Source: an uncultured Oscillospiraceae bacterium
GTDB lineage: Bacteria; Bacillota; Clostridia; Oscillospirales; Oscillospiraceae
NCBI GenBank assembly: GCA_949841355.1
Contig: CATKZP010000013.1
Coordinates: forward strand, 1-64,000
DNA length: 64,000 bases
Direction: 5' to 3'
A program made the position numbers and the translations under genes. A model generated the notes under the pieces. It saw only the letters and a list, made by a program, of their open reading frames with translations. It made no database searches and was not told the origin of the DNA. Shown here piece after piece: positions 43,116 to 51,836 of this stretch (position 1 is the first letter of the stretch; every line of letters starts with the position of its first letter).

Positions 43116-43151
43116 AAAAATAAACGGACCCCGGTTTTTACCGGGGTCCGT
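43116..43151 (-). terminator. Terminator of the phosphorelay operon
   Basis: Minus strand: CGGACCCCGG, loop TAAAAA, CCGGGGTCCG, TTTATTTTT. Follows the hybrid kinase stop by about 5 bases. Confidence 0.88.
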
Positions 43152-43155
43152 CTTG

Positions 43156-45723
43156 TCATTTCAGGTATTTGTCCAGCAGGCGCAGGACCTCCTGCACGTC
43201 GATGGGCTTAGCGATGTGGGCGTTCATGCCGCAGTCCAGGCTGCGCTTCACGTCCTCGGCAAAGGCGTCCGCCGTCATGGCGATGATGGGCAGGTCCCTG
43301 TCCTCCCGCTCCAGGGTGCGGATGACCTGAGTGGCTTCGTAGCCCCCCATCACCGGCATTCGGATGTCCATGAGGATGGCCTCGTAATGCCCCACCGGGG
43401 ACTGCTCGAACATCTCCACACAGATCTGCCCGTTTTCCGCCCAAGTCAGCTCCAGCCCCTCGGCGCTGAGCAGCTCGTAGGCGATCTCCCAGTTCAGCTC
43501 ATTGTCCTCCGCCACCAGCACCCGCCGGCCCCGCAGGTCCGGACCCTTCTGCGCCGGCTTTTTCTCTCCTTCCTCCAGCGGCCCTGCGAACTGGCGCAGG
43601 CTGTTGAACAGGGTGGACTTGAACAGCGGCTTGGAAATAAACCCGGTGATGCCCGCCTCCTTGGCCTTCCCCTCAATCTCTCCCCAGTCGTAGGCGGAGA
43701 TGAGCAGAATGGGCACCTTATCCCCCAGCTCCTGGCGGATGCTCTTGGCGGTGGCGATGCCGTCCATTCCAGGCAGCTTCCAGTCCAGCAAAATAATCTG
43801 GTAATTGTCTCCCCGCCGGTGGCGTTTGATTACCATTTCTACCGCGCTCTCCCCGTCCAGCGTCCACTCGGCGCTGATGCCAATGGAGTTCAGGGCGGAC
43901 ACCGTGCTTTCGCACAGCTGCCGGTCGTCATCCACCACCAACATATTCCAGTTGGGCAGAATCATGTCCTCTTCCAGCACCTGGGCTTTTTCCAGATCCA
44001 GGGTGACGGAAAATTGAGTTCCCTTGCCCTGCTTGCTCTCCATGTCTATCGTACCGCCCATGGCGTCCACCACGATGTACTTGGTGATGGCCATGCCCAG
44101 ACCGGTACCTTCGGTGCGGTGCACCCGGGCGCTGTCCTCCCGGGCGAAGGAGTCGAAAATGTGCTTTTGGAACTCTTGGGACATGCCGATGCCCGTGTCC
44201 CGCACCTCAATATGGATGCGCACAAAGTCGTCGCCCTTGGGGGAATCCTCCTCATAGAGGGCCATGTGGATTTCCCCGCCCTCGGGGGTAAATTTGATGG
44301 CGTTGGACAGCAGATTGAGCAGCACCTGGTTGAGGCGCACACTGTCGCACAGCACGTTTTCCGTGGAAATGTCGTGGATGAACACATCGAACTGCTGGCG
44401 CTTGGCCTTCACCTGGGGCTGGCAGATGGCTACGATGCCATCCACCACCTCCCGCAGGGACACCTGGTCCATGTTCAGCGTCATCTTGCCGCTCTCAATC
44501 TTGGACATGTCCAGCACATCGTTAATCAAGCCCAGCAGATGCTTGCTGGACAGGGTAATCTTTTTCAGGCAGTTGTGCACCTGCTGGGTGTCGTCGATGT
44601 TGGCGGTCGCAATGGCCGTCATACCCACAATCGCGTTCATGGGAGTGCGGATATCGTGGCTCATGTTGGACAAAAACTCGCTCTTGGCCCGGTTTGCGTG
44701 TTCAGCCTCTTTCTGTGCCTCCTCCGCGGCCTGGCGGGCCTCCTCCACCTCCCGCAGCTGCCTCCGGGTCAGTCCATAGTACTTGTAGAATACCAGCAGC
44801 AGGGCAGTGAGAATGATGGTGCCGCTGAGAATGGTCAGCGAACTCCACTCATGGCTGAATCCAGTGACGATGGCGTCCATGGAGCCGTAGGGCAGGAACG
44901 TGATCAGGAACCACTCGGAATAGGGCAGGCGGGTGCAGTAGAGGTGGTAGCGCTCCCCTCCCATGGTAAACTCGTTGGAGTAGTCCGCCCCTTGAAGCAT
45001 AGAGGCTTGCAGCTCTTCCAGGTACTCATCCGCCGTAATGCCGTTCACATCATCGTAGAGCACCCGCACCCGCTCAAAATAGTTATTGCGGTAAGCGTCA
45101 TTGCTGCGGATGACGAAGGAGCCGTCCCGCCGGATGATAAAGGAGTAGGCCCGCTCGTTGTTTTCCTCCAAAGAGAGGTTATTGCTGATGTAGGACACAG
45201 GCAGTCCGGCCACTAAGGCGGCGCAGTCGTGCTCCGGAGTGGGCGGATGCGGGGATGGCATCCCCAGCAGAACCACCTTTTCCCCCTGGGCATCGGTGCC
45301 GATGGCCACCTTTTGCTGGTCCTTGCGCAGGGAGTCCAGGAATGGCTCCGGATCGGTGACGGTGAGCTGGGAGCCATAGAGCATCTCAAAGCTGCCATCG
45401 TTGCCGTAAAAGCCCAGGTAAGCGAAATCCCGGGCCTTGGCCTGGGCCATGAGCTGCTGCTGCAAGGTCTCGTCCTCATGGATCACCTCGGAGGGGATGG
45501 TGCCTACCAGCGCCCGCAGCTGGTCCATCTGTATCCCGATGATACTCTCAAAGTGAACCGAGGTCTGCTGGCTCATGCTGGACATATACAGCGTCCCCAC
45601 CTGGTTGATGGTGACGGCGCTTTGATTGCCCATGTGAACGGCGAAAAGGGCGAATACGCACACACAAAGCAGCGCTACACCGACCAGGCTGGTAATCAAA
45701 AACCGGGTCGTCTTGTTTTTCAT
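43156..45723 (-). CDS. Hybrid sensor histidine kinase with two receiver domains
   Basis: 855 residues. One membrane segment at the N-terminus, an extracytoplasmic sensor of about 240 residues, a second membrane segment, then a coiled coil and HisKA (SNMSHDIRTPMNAIVGM, His phospho-acceptor). HATPase_c has NLLSNAIKFT and GTGLGMAITKYIV. Receiver 1 is LVVDDDRQLC ... IILLDWKLPGMDG; receiver 2 is VLVAEDNELNWEIA ... AILMDIRMPVMGG. Phosphate should pass His-Asp-Hpt-Asp. ATGA overlap with the Hpt gene. The ligand is unknown. Confidence 0.93.
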   Translation of the reverse strand: MKNKTTRFLITSLVGVALLCVCVFALFAVHMGNQSAVTINQVGTLYMSSMSQQTSVHFESIIGIQMDQLRALVGTIPSEVIHEDETLQQQLMAQAKARDFAYLGFYGNDGSFEMLYGSQLTVTDPEPFLDSLRKDQQKVAIGTDAQGEKVVLLGMPSPHPPTPEHDCAALVAGLPVSYISNNLSLEENNERAYSFIIRRDGSFVIRSNDAYRNNYFERVRVLYDDVNGITADEYLEELQASMLQGADYSNEFTMGGERYHLYCTRLPYSEWFLITFLPYGSMDAIVTGFSHEWSSLTILSGTIILTALLLVFYKYYGLTRRQLREVEEARQAAEEAQKEAEHANRAKSEFLSNMSHDIRTPMNAIVGMTAIATANIDDTQQVHNCLKKITLSSKHLLGLINDVLDMSKIESGKMTLNMDQVSLREVVDGIVAICQPQVKAKRQQFDVFIHDISTENVLCDSVRLNQVLLNLLSNAIKFTPEGGEIHMALYEEDSPKGDDFVRIHIEVRDTGIGMSQEFQKHIFDSFAREDSARVHRTEGTGLGMAITKYIVVDAMGGTIDMESKQGKGTQFSVTLDLEKAQVLEEDMILPNWNMLVVDDDRQLCESTVSALNSIGISAEWTLDGESAVEMVIKRHRRGDNYQIILLDWKLPGMDGIATAKSIRQELGDKVPILLISAYDWGEIEGKAKEAGITGFISKPLFKSTLFNSLRQFAGPLEEGEKKPAQKGPDLRGRRVLVAEDNELNWEIAYELLSAEGLELTWAENGQICVEMFEQSPVGHYEAILMDIRMPVMGGYEATQVIRTLEREDRDLPIIAMTADAFAEDVKRSLDCGMNAHIAKPIDVQEVLRLLDKYLK

Positions 45724-46085
45724 CCCCCGGCCTCCTCCCGGAAGGCCTGGATAGCTTGCGCGGTCTGGGCATAATCCGCCTTGACCCGCTGAAACAGCTC
45801 CTGGGTCTGCGCGCCGGTCTCACCGGCCCGCAGCAGCTCGGTGAGCTGGCTGCTGGAATCCAGCAGGGCGCTGAACGCCATGTTGGCGCACACGCCCTTG
45901 ATGGTGTGGGCCGCCCGGAACGCCTCAGACAGATCTCCCGCCTCCATGGAACTGCACAGCAGGTCGAAGCTGCCGTCCTCCAGGAATTTCAGCACAAACT
46001 TCTGCACCAGCCTCTCACTGCGCAGCCGGCCCATGGCCTCCTCGTAATCGCCGTTCAGCGCGGCGTAGCACTCCTTCAGCGTCAT
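45720..46085 (-). CDS. Hpt-domain phosphotransfer protein
   Basis: 121 residues, all-helical. AFRAAHTIKGVCANMAFSAL carries the HTIKG phospho-acceptor histidine; MTLKECYAALNGDYEEAMGR begins the first helix. A single Hpt protein between a hybrid kinase and a receiver-containing enzyme is the expected shuttle of a multistep phosphorelay. It overlaps both neighbours by ATGA. GGAGAG lies upstream of ATG 46085. Confidence 0.9.
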   Translation of the reverse strand: MTLKECYAALNGDYEEAMGRLRSERLVQKFVLKFLEDGSFDLLCSSMEAGDLSEAFRAAHTIKGVCANMAFSALLDSSSQLTELLRAGETGAQTQELFQRVKADYAQTAQAIQAFREEAGG

Positions 46086-48178
46086 TTGCTCTCCTCCCCG
46101 CCCTCCGCGTCGATGGGGGACACCGCCGACGTGGCCGTATCAATGGCGTTTTCTTTATGATAGTAGTTATAGCGGCCCTTGTTCCCGCTGTGCTTTACCA
46201 CGTACAGGGCCTGGTCGGCGCAGCGGAACAGCCCGTCATATTCGCTTCCCGCCTCCTGGTTGCTGGCCACGCCCATGCTTACCGAAATAGTGAAGTCCTT
46301 GTAGACGCCGCCGTTCACCCGGCTGTATATGCCCTCGATGGCGGATTCCAGGTCGTCCTTGTACTCCAGGAAGATGAGGAACTCGTCCCCGCCCACCCGG
46401 GCCGCGATGTCGCCGCCCCGGATGCTGTGGCGCAGCCGCTCGGCCAGGAACTTCAGCACCTCGTCACCGAACATGTGCCCATACGTGTCGTTAGCGGATT
46501 TGAAATAGTCCAGATCCAGAATGGCCATGGCGTAGCGGCCAGCGGGCCGGTCCTCCAGCCGCTCGATGATCCGCTTCTGGGCATAGGCCCGGTTGACCAG
46601 CCCCGTAAGGGCGTCGTGGGACGCCTGCCGCTCCAGGCTCTCCAGCTCCAGACGGGAATTGTGGATGTCCATGGCCTTGCCGATGCAGCCGGTATAGCGT
46701 GGGGGCTCCTCCGAGGACCAGGAGGCCCGGGCCACAATGCGGTGCCACCGCTCCTCCCCCTGTATGTTCAGCTTGCAGTCGCACTGCACCACCGGATTGC
46801 CCGGGGTGGTGCTGTGCAGGGCGTCGGCCAGCCTGGCCTGCACGTCCGAGTCAATGATGGCCAGCGCCTCCGCGCTCTGATAGGGGTCCAGCAGCGCCTC
46901 GGGCAGGTCCAGCTTTTCCGAGCCCCAGCTGTTCAGCACCAGCGTGGGGGGGGTGATGGTGTACTCAAACTGGATCTCCTTGGTCAGCGAGGCGAAGAAG
47001 CTGTACTTCATCCGCTCGTGCTCCAGCAGCTCCAGGGTGCGCTCGGAGGCGTTGAGCTCCTTGTGCTTATGCAGCTCCCGCGCCACGTTCTGGATCTCCC
47101 GCTGGCTGCGGCGCTGCTCCCCATTGCCGGTCAGCTCCTCGCGTATCTCGTCCTCGCACTCCTTCAGGCATTCCAGCACCAGCGGGTTGAACTGGCCGCA
47201 CTCCCCGCCCACAATCATGGACACCGCCTGCTCGTGGCTGAAGGGGGGCTTATAAACCCGCTCGGAGGTGAGCGCGTCGTACACATCGGCCATGGCCACG
47301 ATCTGGGCGGAGATGGGGATTTCATCCCCCTTCAGCCCATCGGGATAGCCCCTGCCGTCCCAGCGCTCGTGGTGCCAGCGGCAGATCTGGTAGGCAAAGC
47401 GGACCAGCGACTCGTTCTGGTAGGAGGGCAGGTTTTCCAGCATCTCCGCCCCCACCATGGAGTGGGTTTTCATGATGGCAAATTCCTCCGGGGTGAATTT
47501 GCCGGGCTTGTTCAAGATCTCCTCCGGAATGGCAATCTTACCGATGTCGTGCAGGGCGGAGGCCATGCTGATGACGGAGATGTCCGTCTGATTGACGTGA
47601 TAGCGGTCGGTCTTGCGCACCAGGGCGCTGAGCAGGGTTTCGGTGAGGATATGTACGTTGCGCACATGCATTCCGCTCTCGCCGTTGCGGAACTCCACGC
47701 AGTGGCTGAGAATGTCGATCATCAGGCTGCTGCGCTGCTCCTTCTCATAGATCTGTTCCGTCACCATGGCGGCCAGCCGCTTCTGCTTGGCGTAGAGCAA
47801 AATGGTGTTCACCACCCGGCGGTGGACAATCAGCGCGTCGAAGGGGCGGCTGATGAAGTCGGTGATGCCCAGCTCAAAGGCCCGCTCAATGTGGCTGGAG
47901 CCCCGTTCCGCCGAAATCATGATGACCGGAATATCCTCGATCCACCGGTACTTATTCATCTCCGTGAGCACACCGAAGCCGTCCATCACAGGCATCACAA
48001 TGTCCAACAGCACCAGGGAAATATCCATGCTGTGCTTTTGCATCATCGCTATGCCGTCGGCGCCATTTTCCGCCTCAATGATATCAAACTCACCGCCCAG
48101 CATATCCGCCAGGATCGCCCGGTTCATCTCCGAGTCGTCCACGATAAGTATTTTTTGTCTGTCCGTGATTTTCTCCAA
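46082..48178 (-). CDS. REC-HD-GYP-GGDEF c-di-GMP enzyme
   Basis: 698 residues. N-terminal receiver with LIVDDSEMNRAIL and VLLDIVMPVMDGFG. HD-GYP: ALHDIGKIAIPEEILNK and HHERWDGRGYPDGL, the phosphodiesterase signature. A PAS-like stretch precedes GGDEF: RVGGDEFLIFLEY. It could degrade and make c-di-GMP under control of the phosphorelay. TTG 48178 is the start (GGAGGAGG 6 bases upstream). First gene of the three-gene operon, with the downstream Hpt overlapping by four bases. Confidence 0.92.
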   Translation of the reverse strand: MEKITDRQKILIVDDSEMNRAILADMLGGEFDIIEAENGADGIAMMQKHSMDISLVLLDIVMPVMDGFGVLTEMNKYRWIEDIPVIMISAERGSSHIERAFELGITDFISRPFDALIVHRRVVNTILLYAKQKRLAAMVTEQIYEKEQRSSLMIDILSHCVEFRNGESGMHVRNVHILTETLLSALVRKTDRYHVNQTDISVISMASALHDIGKIAIPEEILNKPGKFTPEEFAIMKTHSMVGAEMLENLPSYQNESLVRFAYQICRWHHERWDGRGYPDGLKGDEIPISAQIVAMADVYDALTSERVYKPPFSHEQAVSMIVGGECGQFNPLVLECLKECEDEIREELTGNGEQRRSQREIQNVARELHKHKELNASERTLELLEHERMKYSFFASLTKEIQFEYTITPPTLVLNSWGSEKLDLPEALLDPYQSAEALAIIDSDVQARLADALHSTTPGNPVVQCDCKLNIQGEERWHRIVARASWSSEEPPRYTGCIGKAMDIHNSRLELESLERQASHDALTGLVNRAYAQKRIIERLEDRPAGRYAMAILDLDYFKSANDTYGHMFGDEVLKFLAERLRHSIRGGDIAARVGGDEFLIFLEYKDDLESAIEGIYSRVNGGVYKDFTISVSMGVASNQEAGSEYDGLFRCADQALYVVKHSGNKGRYNYYHKENAIDTATSAVSPIDAEGGEESK

Positions 48179-48260
48179 GGTATGCCTCCTCCTTTTGCGT
48201 ACACACGTTCACCGCCCGCCGGCGATCCAAGCGCAGCGGCGGGCATACCCACCGCATTGC

Positions 48261-48288
48261 TTTATAGTATACCACAAACCTCTGCCAA
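48261..48288 (-). promoter_or_regulatory. Promoter of the phosphorelay operon
   Basis: Minus strand: TTGGCA (48288-48283), 16-bp spacer, TATAAA (48266-48261). The leader contains a GCCCGCCG/CGGCGGGC hairpin around 48216-48244. Confidence 0.5.
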
Positions 48289-48348
48289 AACACAAGCAGA
48301 TTTCCCAAATCAAGGGGGAACTCCGGCGGAAAAATTATGCGGTTCCGC

Positions 48349-48377
48349 TTTACATTTCCTGCCGTAAGGTATACAAT
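48349..48377 (+). promoter_or_regulatory. Promoter of the beta-CASP enzyme gene
   Basis: TTTACA (48349-48354), 17-bp spacer, TACAAT (48372-48377), 52 bases before the start codon. Confidence 0.6.
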
Positions 48378-48429
48378 ACAATTTGGTGAACTATACATAG
48401 AAGTCGCAGAGAGTTGAGGTGCTTTTTAG

Positions 48430-50025
48430 ATGAAACTAACATTTTTCGGCGCGGCCAAGGCGGTCACCGGCAGCTGTCACTGCGTGGAGGTCAATGGGCA
48501 CAAGGTGCTCGTTGACTGCGGGCTTCAGCAGGGCCGGGACGAACGGGACAACCGGGAGCTGGACTTCACCCCAAGCTACATCGACGATGTGGTGGTCACC
48601 CACGCCCACATCGACCACTCGGGCCGGCTGCCCCTGCTGGTAAAGCAGGGCTTTTCGGGCAATATCTACTGCACCCGGCTGACGGCCCAGCTGCTGTCCA
48701 TCATGCTGCGGGACTCCGCCCAGATCCAGGAAAACGACGCCGCCTATGAAAACCAGAAGGGCCGGCGGGCGGGCAAGCCCCCTGTGGAGCCGCTCTACAC
48801 CCTGGAGGACGTGGAAAAAACCCTGCGCCACCTGGTCACCTGCGAGTACGGCTGGGAGCTGGAGATTTCCGACGGCATCAAGGTCCGCTTTGTGGACGCG
48901 GGCCATCTTCTGGGCTCCGCCTGCGTGGAGATGTGGCTCACCGAACAGGGCTTCACCAAAAAAATCGTGTTCTCCGGCGACATCGGCAACCGCAAGCAGC
49001 CCATCATCCGCTCTCCCCAGCCCATCACCGAGGCGGACTATGTGGTCACCGAGAGCACCTACGGCGACCGCCTGCACAACGTGAAGGAGAAGCCCAACTA
49101 CGCCGACGACCTGGCCCGGGTCATCGACGAAACCCTGGCCAAGGGCGGCAACCTGGTGATTCCCTCCTTCGCCGTGGGGCGCACCCAGGAGCTTTTGTAC
49201 TTCATCCGGGAAATCAAGGAGCAGGGCCTGGTGGACTGCGACCCGGATTTCCAGGTATACGTGGACTCCCCCCTGGCCGGCGCGGCCACCGAGATCTTCT
49301 CCGGCGACCTCACCGGATATCTGGACGACGAGGCGGTGGAGCACCTGCGGGGCGGAGCGCTGTTCCGCTTCCCGGGGCTGAACATCACCGAGAGCACCGA
49401 GGAATCCCGGGAGCTGAACCTGGACCCCCGCCCCAAGGTCATCATCTCCGCCTCCGGCATGTGCGACGCCGGGCGCATCCGCCACCACCTGAAGCACAAC
49501 CTGTGGCGGCCTGAGTCCACCATTCTGTTCGTGGGCTACCAGGCGGAGGGCTCTCTGGGCCGGCGCATTCTGGACGGCGCGGACCACGTGAAGCTGTTCG
49601 GGGAGGAGATCGCCGTGCGGGCGCGGATCGTCCGCTTCCACGGCCTGAGCTCCCACGCCGACCGGGACGGGCTGGTGCGCTGGATCAATCTGTATACCCC
49701 CAAGCCTCAGCAGGTGTTCGTGGTCCACGGCGAGGCCCGGGCGGCGGAGAACTATGCCAACACCCTCACCGAGATGGGCTTCTCCGCCCACGCCCCCAAC
49801 TACGAGGAGGTCTACGACCTGCTGGAGGACCGCATGATCGCCCCCGGCATCGTGCTGGAGCCCAAAGCGGCCCCGGTGGACCCGGGCTCCCCCGCCTACC
49901 GCCGTCTGGAGGACGTGGGAAAGAAGCTCATGGAGGTCATCGCCCACAACAAGGGCGGGTCCAACAAGGATCTCGGCAAGTTTGCCGACCAGCTGCGGGC
50001 GCTCATCTCCAAGTGGGACAGGTAG
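48430..50025 (+). CDS. Beta-CASP metallo-beta-lactamase-fold RNase-like enzyme
   Basis: 531 residues. The metal motif VTHAHIDHSGRLPLL (HxHxDH) follows VLVDCGLQQG; motif 3 region VDAGHLLGSACVEM, and the beta-CASP insert with PSFAVGRTQELLYFI. The C-terminal KVIISASGMCDAGRIRHHL and LSSHADRDGLVRWI are typical of COG1236 enzymes, which cut or trim RNA. Single gene with its own promoter and a terminator. Likely role: mRNA decay or RNA 3'/5' processing in the cytoplasm. Confidence 0.88.
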   Translation: MKLTFFGAAKAVTGSCHCVEVNGHKVLVDCGLQQGRDERDNRELDFTPSYIDDVVVTHAHIDHSGRLPLLVKQGFSGNIYCTRLTAQLLSIMLRDSAQIQENDAAYENQKGRRAGKPPVEPLYTLEDVEKTLRHLVTCEYGWELEISDGIKVRFVDAGHLLGSACVEMWLTEQGFTKKIVFSGDIGNRKQPIIRSPQPITEADYVVTESTYGDRLHNVKEKPNYADDLARVIDETLAKGGNLVIPSFAVGRTQELLYFIREIKEQGLVDCDPDFQVYVDSPLAGAATEIFSGDLTGYLDDEAVEHLRGGALFRFPGLNITESTEESRELNLDPRPKVIISASGMCDAGRIRHHLKHNLWRPESTILFVGYQAEGSLGRRILDGADHVKLFGEEIAVRARIVRFHGLSSHADRDGLVRWINLYTPKPQQVFVVHGEARAAENYANTLTEMGFSAHAPNYEEVYDLLEDRMIAPGIVLEPKAAPVDPGSPAYRRLEDVGKKLMEVIAHNKGGSNKDLGKFADQLRALISKWDR

Positions 50026-50130
50026 GGGCCTGCCCTCTGCCAAGGGCGCGTATGGCAACTTCGGCCTGCTTGGCAAATGGACGCCATTTTCCTGGGACGC
50101 CGGCGCCATGCAAATCACCATAGCAACGCG

Positions 50131-50159
50131 AAAGGGAGCAGCTGGCAGCTGCTCCCTTT
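50131..50159. terminator. Strong inverted repeat downstream of the beta-CASP gene
   Basis: AAAGGGAGCAGCT, loop GGC, AGCTGCTCCCTTT: 13-bp perfect stem, A-run to T-run. The 105 bases between the gene and this repeat show nothing else. Confidence 0.8.
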
Positions 50160-50196
50160 CATAAACGGCTCAATGCAGTTCTAGGCAATAAAAAGT

Positions 50197-50239
50197 GGAG
50201 TGTCCTCACCAGGGTACTCAAACCCTATAAGGACACTCC
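50197..50239 (-). terminator. Terminator of the tRNA cluster
   Basis: Minus strand: GGAGTGTCCT pairs with AGGACACTCC around an inner GGGT/ACCC, followed by ACTTTTTATT. It lies 4 bases after the last tRNA (Pro). Confidence 0.85.
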
Positions 50240-50242
50240 GCA

Positions 50243-50319
50243 TGGTCCGAGTGGCGGGATTTGAACCCACGGCCTCTTGGTCCCGAACCAAGCGCGCTAC
50301 CAACTGCGCTACACCCGGA
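50243..50319 (-). tRNA. tRNA-Pro (CGG)
   Basis: 77 nt, CCA encoded. Anticodon arm CTTGG-TTCGGGA-CCAAG reads CGG. Acceptor TCCGGGT pairs with ACTCGGA; GGTTCAAATCC is the T-arm. Confidence 0.95.
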
Positions 50320-50360
50320 TATTTTGTTTTTAATCACGCGCAAAAGGCCATCCGCCCACA

Positions 50361-50394
50361 GAAAAACGAAGTGGGCGGGCCGCAGCCCGCCCAC
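50361..50394 (-). terminator. Hairpin between tRNA-Cys and tRNA-Pro
   Basis: Minus strand: GTGGGCGGGC, loop TGCG, GCCCGCCCAC, TTCGTTTTTC. Terminator-like, inside the cluster. Confidence 0.75.
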
Positions 50395-50400
50395 TGGATT

Positions 50401-50475
50401 TGGAGGCGCCACCCAGATTTGAACTGGGGCATCAGGATTTTGCAGACCCTTGCCTTACCACTTGGCTATGGCGCC
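50401..50475 (-). tRNA. tRNA-Cys (GCA)
   Basis: 75 nt, CCA encoded. GGGTCTGCAAAATCC gives anticodon GCA; acceptor GGCGCC pairs with GGCGCC; AGTTCAAATCT is the T-arm. Confidence 0.95.
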
Positions 50476-50490
50476 GAACACTATATTATA

Positions 50491-50530
50491 TTCAAAAAGA
50501 AGTGCTTTAGCACTTCTTTTTGAATTTTTT
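50491..50530. terminator. Hairpin between tRNA-Gly and tRNA-Cys
   Basis: TTCAAAAAGAAGTGC, loop TTTA, GCACTTCTTTTTGAA: 15-bp perfect stem. A TATAAT lies just behind it on the minus strand, so tRNA-Cys may have its own weak promoter. Confidence 0.75.
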
Positions 50531-50606
50531 TGGAGCGAGTGACGAGGCTCGAACTCGCTACCTCCACCTTGGCAAGGTGGCGCTCTACCAGATGAGCTAC
50601 ACTCGC
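50531..50606 (-). tRNA. tRNA-Gly (GCC)
   Basis: 76 nt, CCA encoded. CCACC-TTGCCAA-GGTGG gives anticodon GCC; acceptor GCGAGTG pairs with CACTCGC; AGTTCGAGCC in the T-arm. Confidence 0.95.
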
Positions 50607-50609
50607 ATA

Positions 50610-50685
<76 letters not shown>

Positions 50686-50693
50686 ATAGAATG

Positions 50694-50770
<77 letters not shown>

Positions 50771-50790
50771 ACATTTTGGGGATTCGCTTT

Positions 50791-50866
50791 TGGTGGGAAC
50801 AACAGGGCTCGAACCTGTGACCCCTTGCTTGTAAGGCAAGTGCTCTCCCAGCTGAGCTATGCTCCC
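50791..50866 (-). tRNA. tRNA-Val (TAC)
   Basis: 76 nt, CCA encoded. CTTGC-CTTACAA-GCAAG gives anticodon TAC; acceptor GGGAGCA pairs with TGTTCCC. First tRNA behind the promoter. Confidence 0.96.
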
Positions 50867-50898
50867 GTCGTTCCTCCGCTTGTCAGACGGCGAAAGTC

Positions 50899-50927
50899 AT
50901 TATAGCAAACGAATCTCCCCCTGTCAA
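50899..50927 (-). promoter_or_regulatory. Consensus promoter of the tRNA cluster
   Basis: Minus strand: TTGACA (50927-50922), exactly 17 bp, TATAAT (50904-50899). Both hexamers are perfect, as expected for strong stable-RNA transcription. Confidence 0.85.
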
Positions 50928-50951
50928 GTGTTCATTTGAAAAAAGTTGGCG

Positions 50952-51833
50952 TTACTTGGCAGACTCGTCCCGCAGCGCCTCCAGCTCCGCCCTGTCGAAC
51001 CGGTAGACCTGATCGCAGAACTGGCAGGTGAGCTCCGCGCCCCCCTGCTCCTCAATGAGGGAGCTCAGCTCCTCCCGCCCCAGGCTGATGAGGGCCCGGC
51101 TCACCCGCTCCCGGGTGCAGTAGCAGCGGTACTCCACCGGGGCGGTCTCCAGCACCTCCAGCTCGAACTCCCCCAGCACCTCCCGCAGCAAACCCATCGG
51201 GTCCATTCCCGCGTCCAGCCGGGCGCTCACCGCCCCCAGCCGGGCCACGCCCCGCTCCACGGCGGACACCACGCCCTCATCCGCGCCGGGCAGCAGCTGA
51301 ATGAGGTACCCCCCCGCCGCCTGGACGGTCTGGTCCGGGGCGATGAGCACCCCTAGGGCGCAGGCGGTGGGCGCCTGCTCGCTCTCCACGAAGTAGGCCG
51401 CGATATCCTCCGCGATCTCGCCCCCCACCAGCTGCACCGAGCCGATATATGGCTCCTTCAGCCCCAGATCCCGGATGACGGTAAGCTCTCCGTCCGCCCC
51501 CACGGCGGCGCCCACGTCCAGCTTGCCCTTGGCCTTCCGGGGCACGTCCACCGCCGGGTTCTGCACATAGCCCCGGACGTTCCCGCGGCTGTCGGACACG
51601 GCGGTGAGGGACCCCAGCGGCCCGCCCCCCTTGACCCGCAGGGTGACGGACCCGTTCTCCTCCTTCATGGCCGCGCCCATCATGGAGGCGGCCATGAGCA
51701 GCCGGCCCAGGGCGGCCGCGGCCACCGGCCAGCAGTCGTGGATGGCCCGGGCCCGCTCGGCCATATCGGGCGCGGAGATGGCCATGGCCTTGACGGGGGC
51801 GTCCTTGGCGATGACGCGAACGATCTGATCCAT
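50952..51833 (-). CDS. hslO: Redox-regulated chaperone Hsp33
   Basis: 293 residues. LKVKGGGPLGSLTAVSD-like core (VTLRVKGGGPLGSLTAVSDS), GYVQNPAVDVP, and the C-terminal redox switch with CYCTRERV and LTCQFCDQVYRFD (two Cys pairs that hold zinc when reduced). Oxidation releases zinc and activates holdase activity. AAGGAAGG precedes ATG 51833. Last gene behind yerC and the methyltransferase, and it reads towards the tRNA cluster. Confidence 0.94.
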   Translation of the reverse strand: MDQIVRVIAKDAPVKAMAISAPDMAERARAIHDCWPVAAAALGRLLMAASMMGAAMKEENGSVTLRVKGGGPLGSLTAVSDSRGNVRGYVQNPAVDVPRKAKGKLDVGAAVGADGELTVIRDLGLKEPYIGSVQLVGGEIAEDIAAYFVESEQAPTACALGVLIAPDQTVQAAGGYLIQLLPGADEGVVSAVERGVARLGAVSARLDAGMDPMGLLREVLGEFELEVLETAPVEYRCYCTRERVSRALISLGREELSSLIEEQGGAELTCQFCDQVYRFDRAELEALRDESAK

Positions 51834-51836
51834 ACC

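Noticed and set aside
50476-50490. Separate promoter for tRNA-Cys
   Set aside because: TATAAT is present on the minus strand, but no -35 at proper spacing; kept only as a remark.
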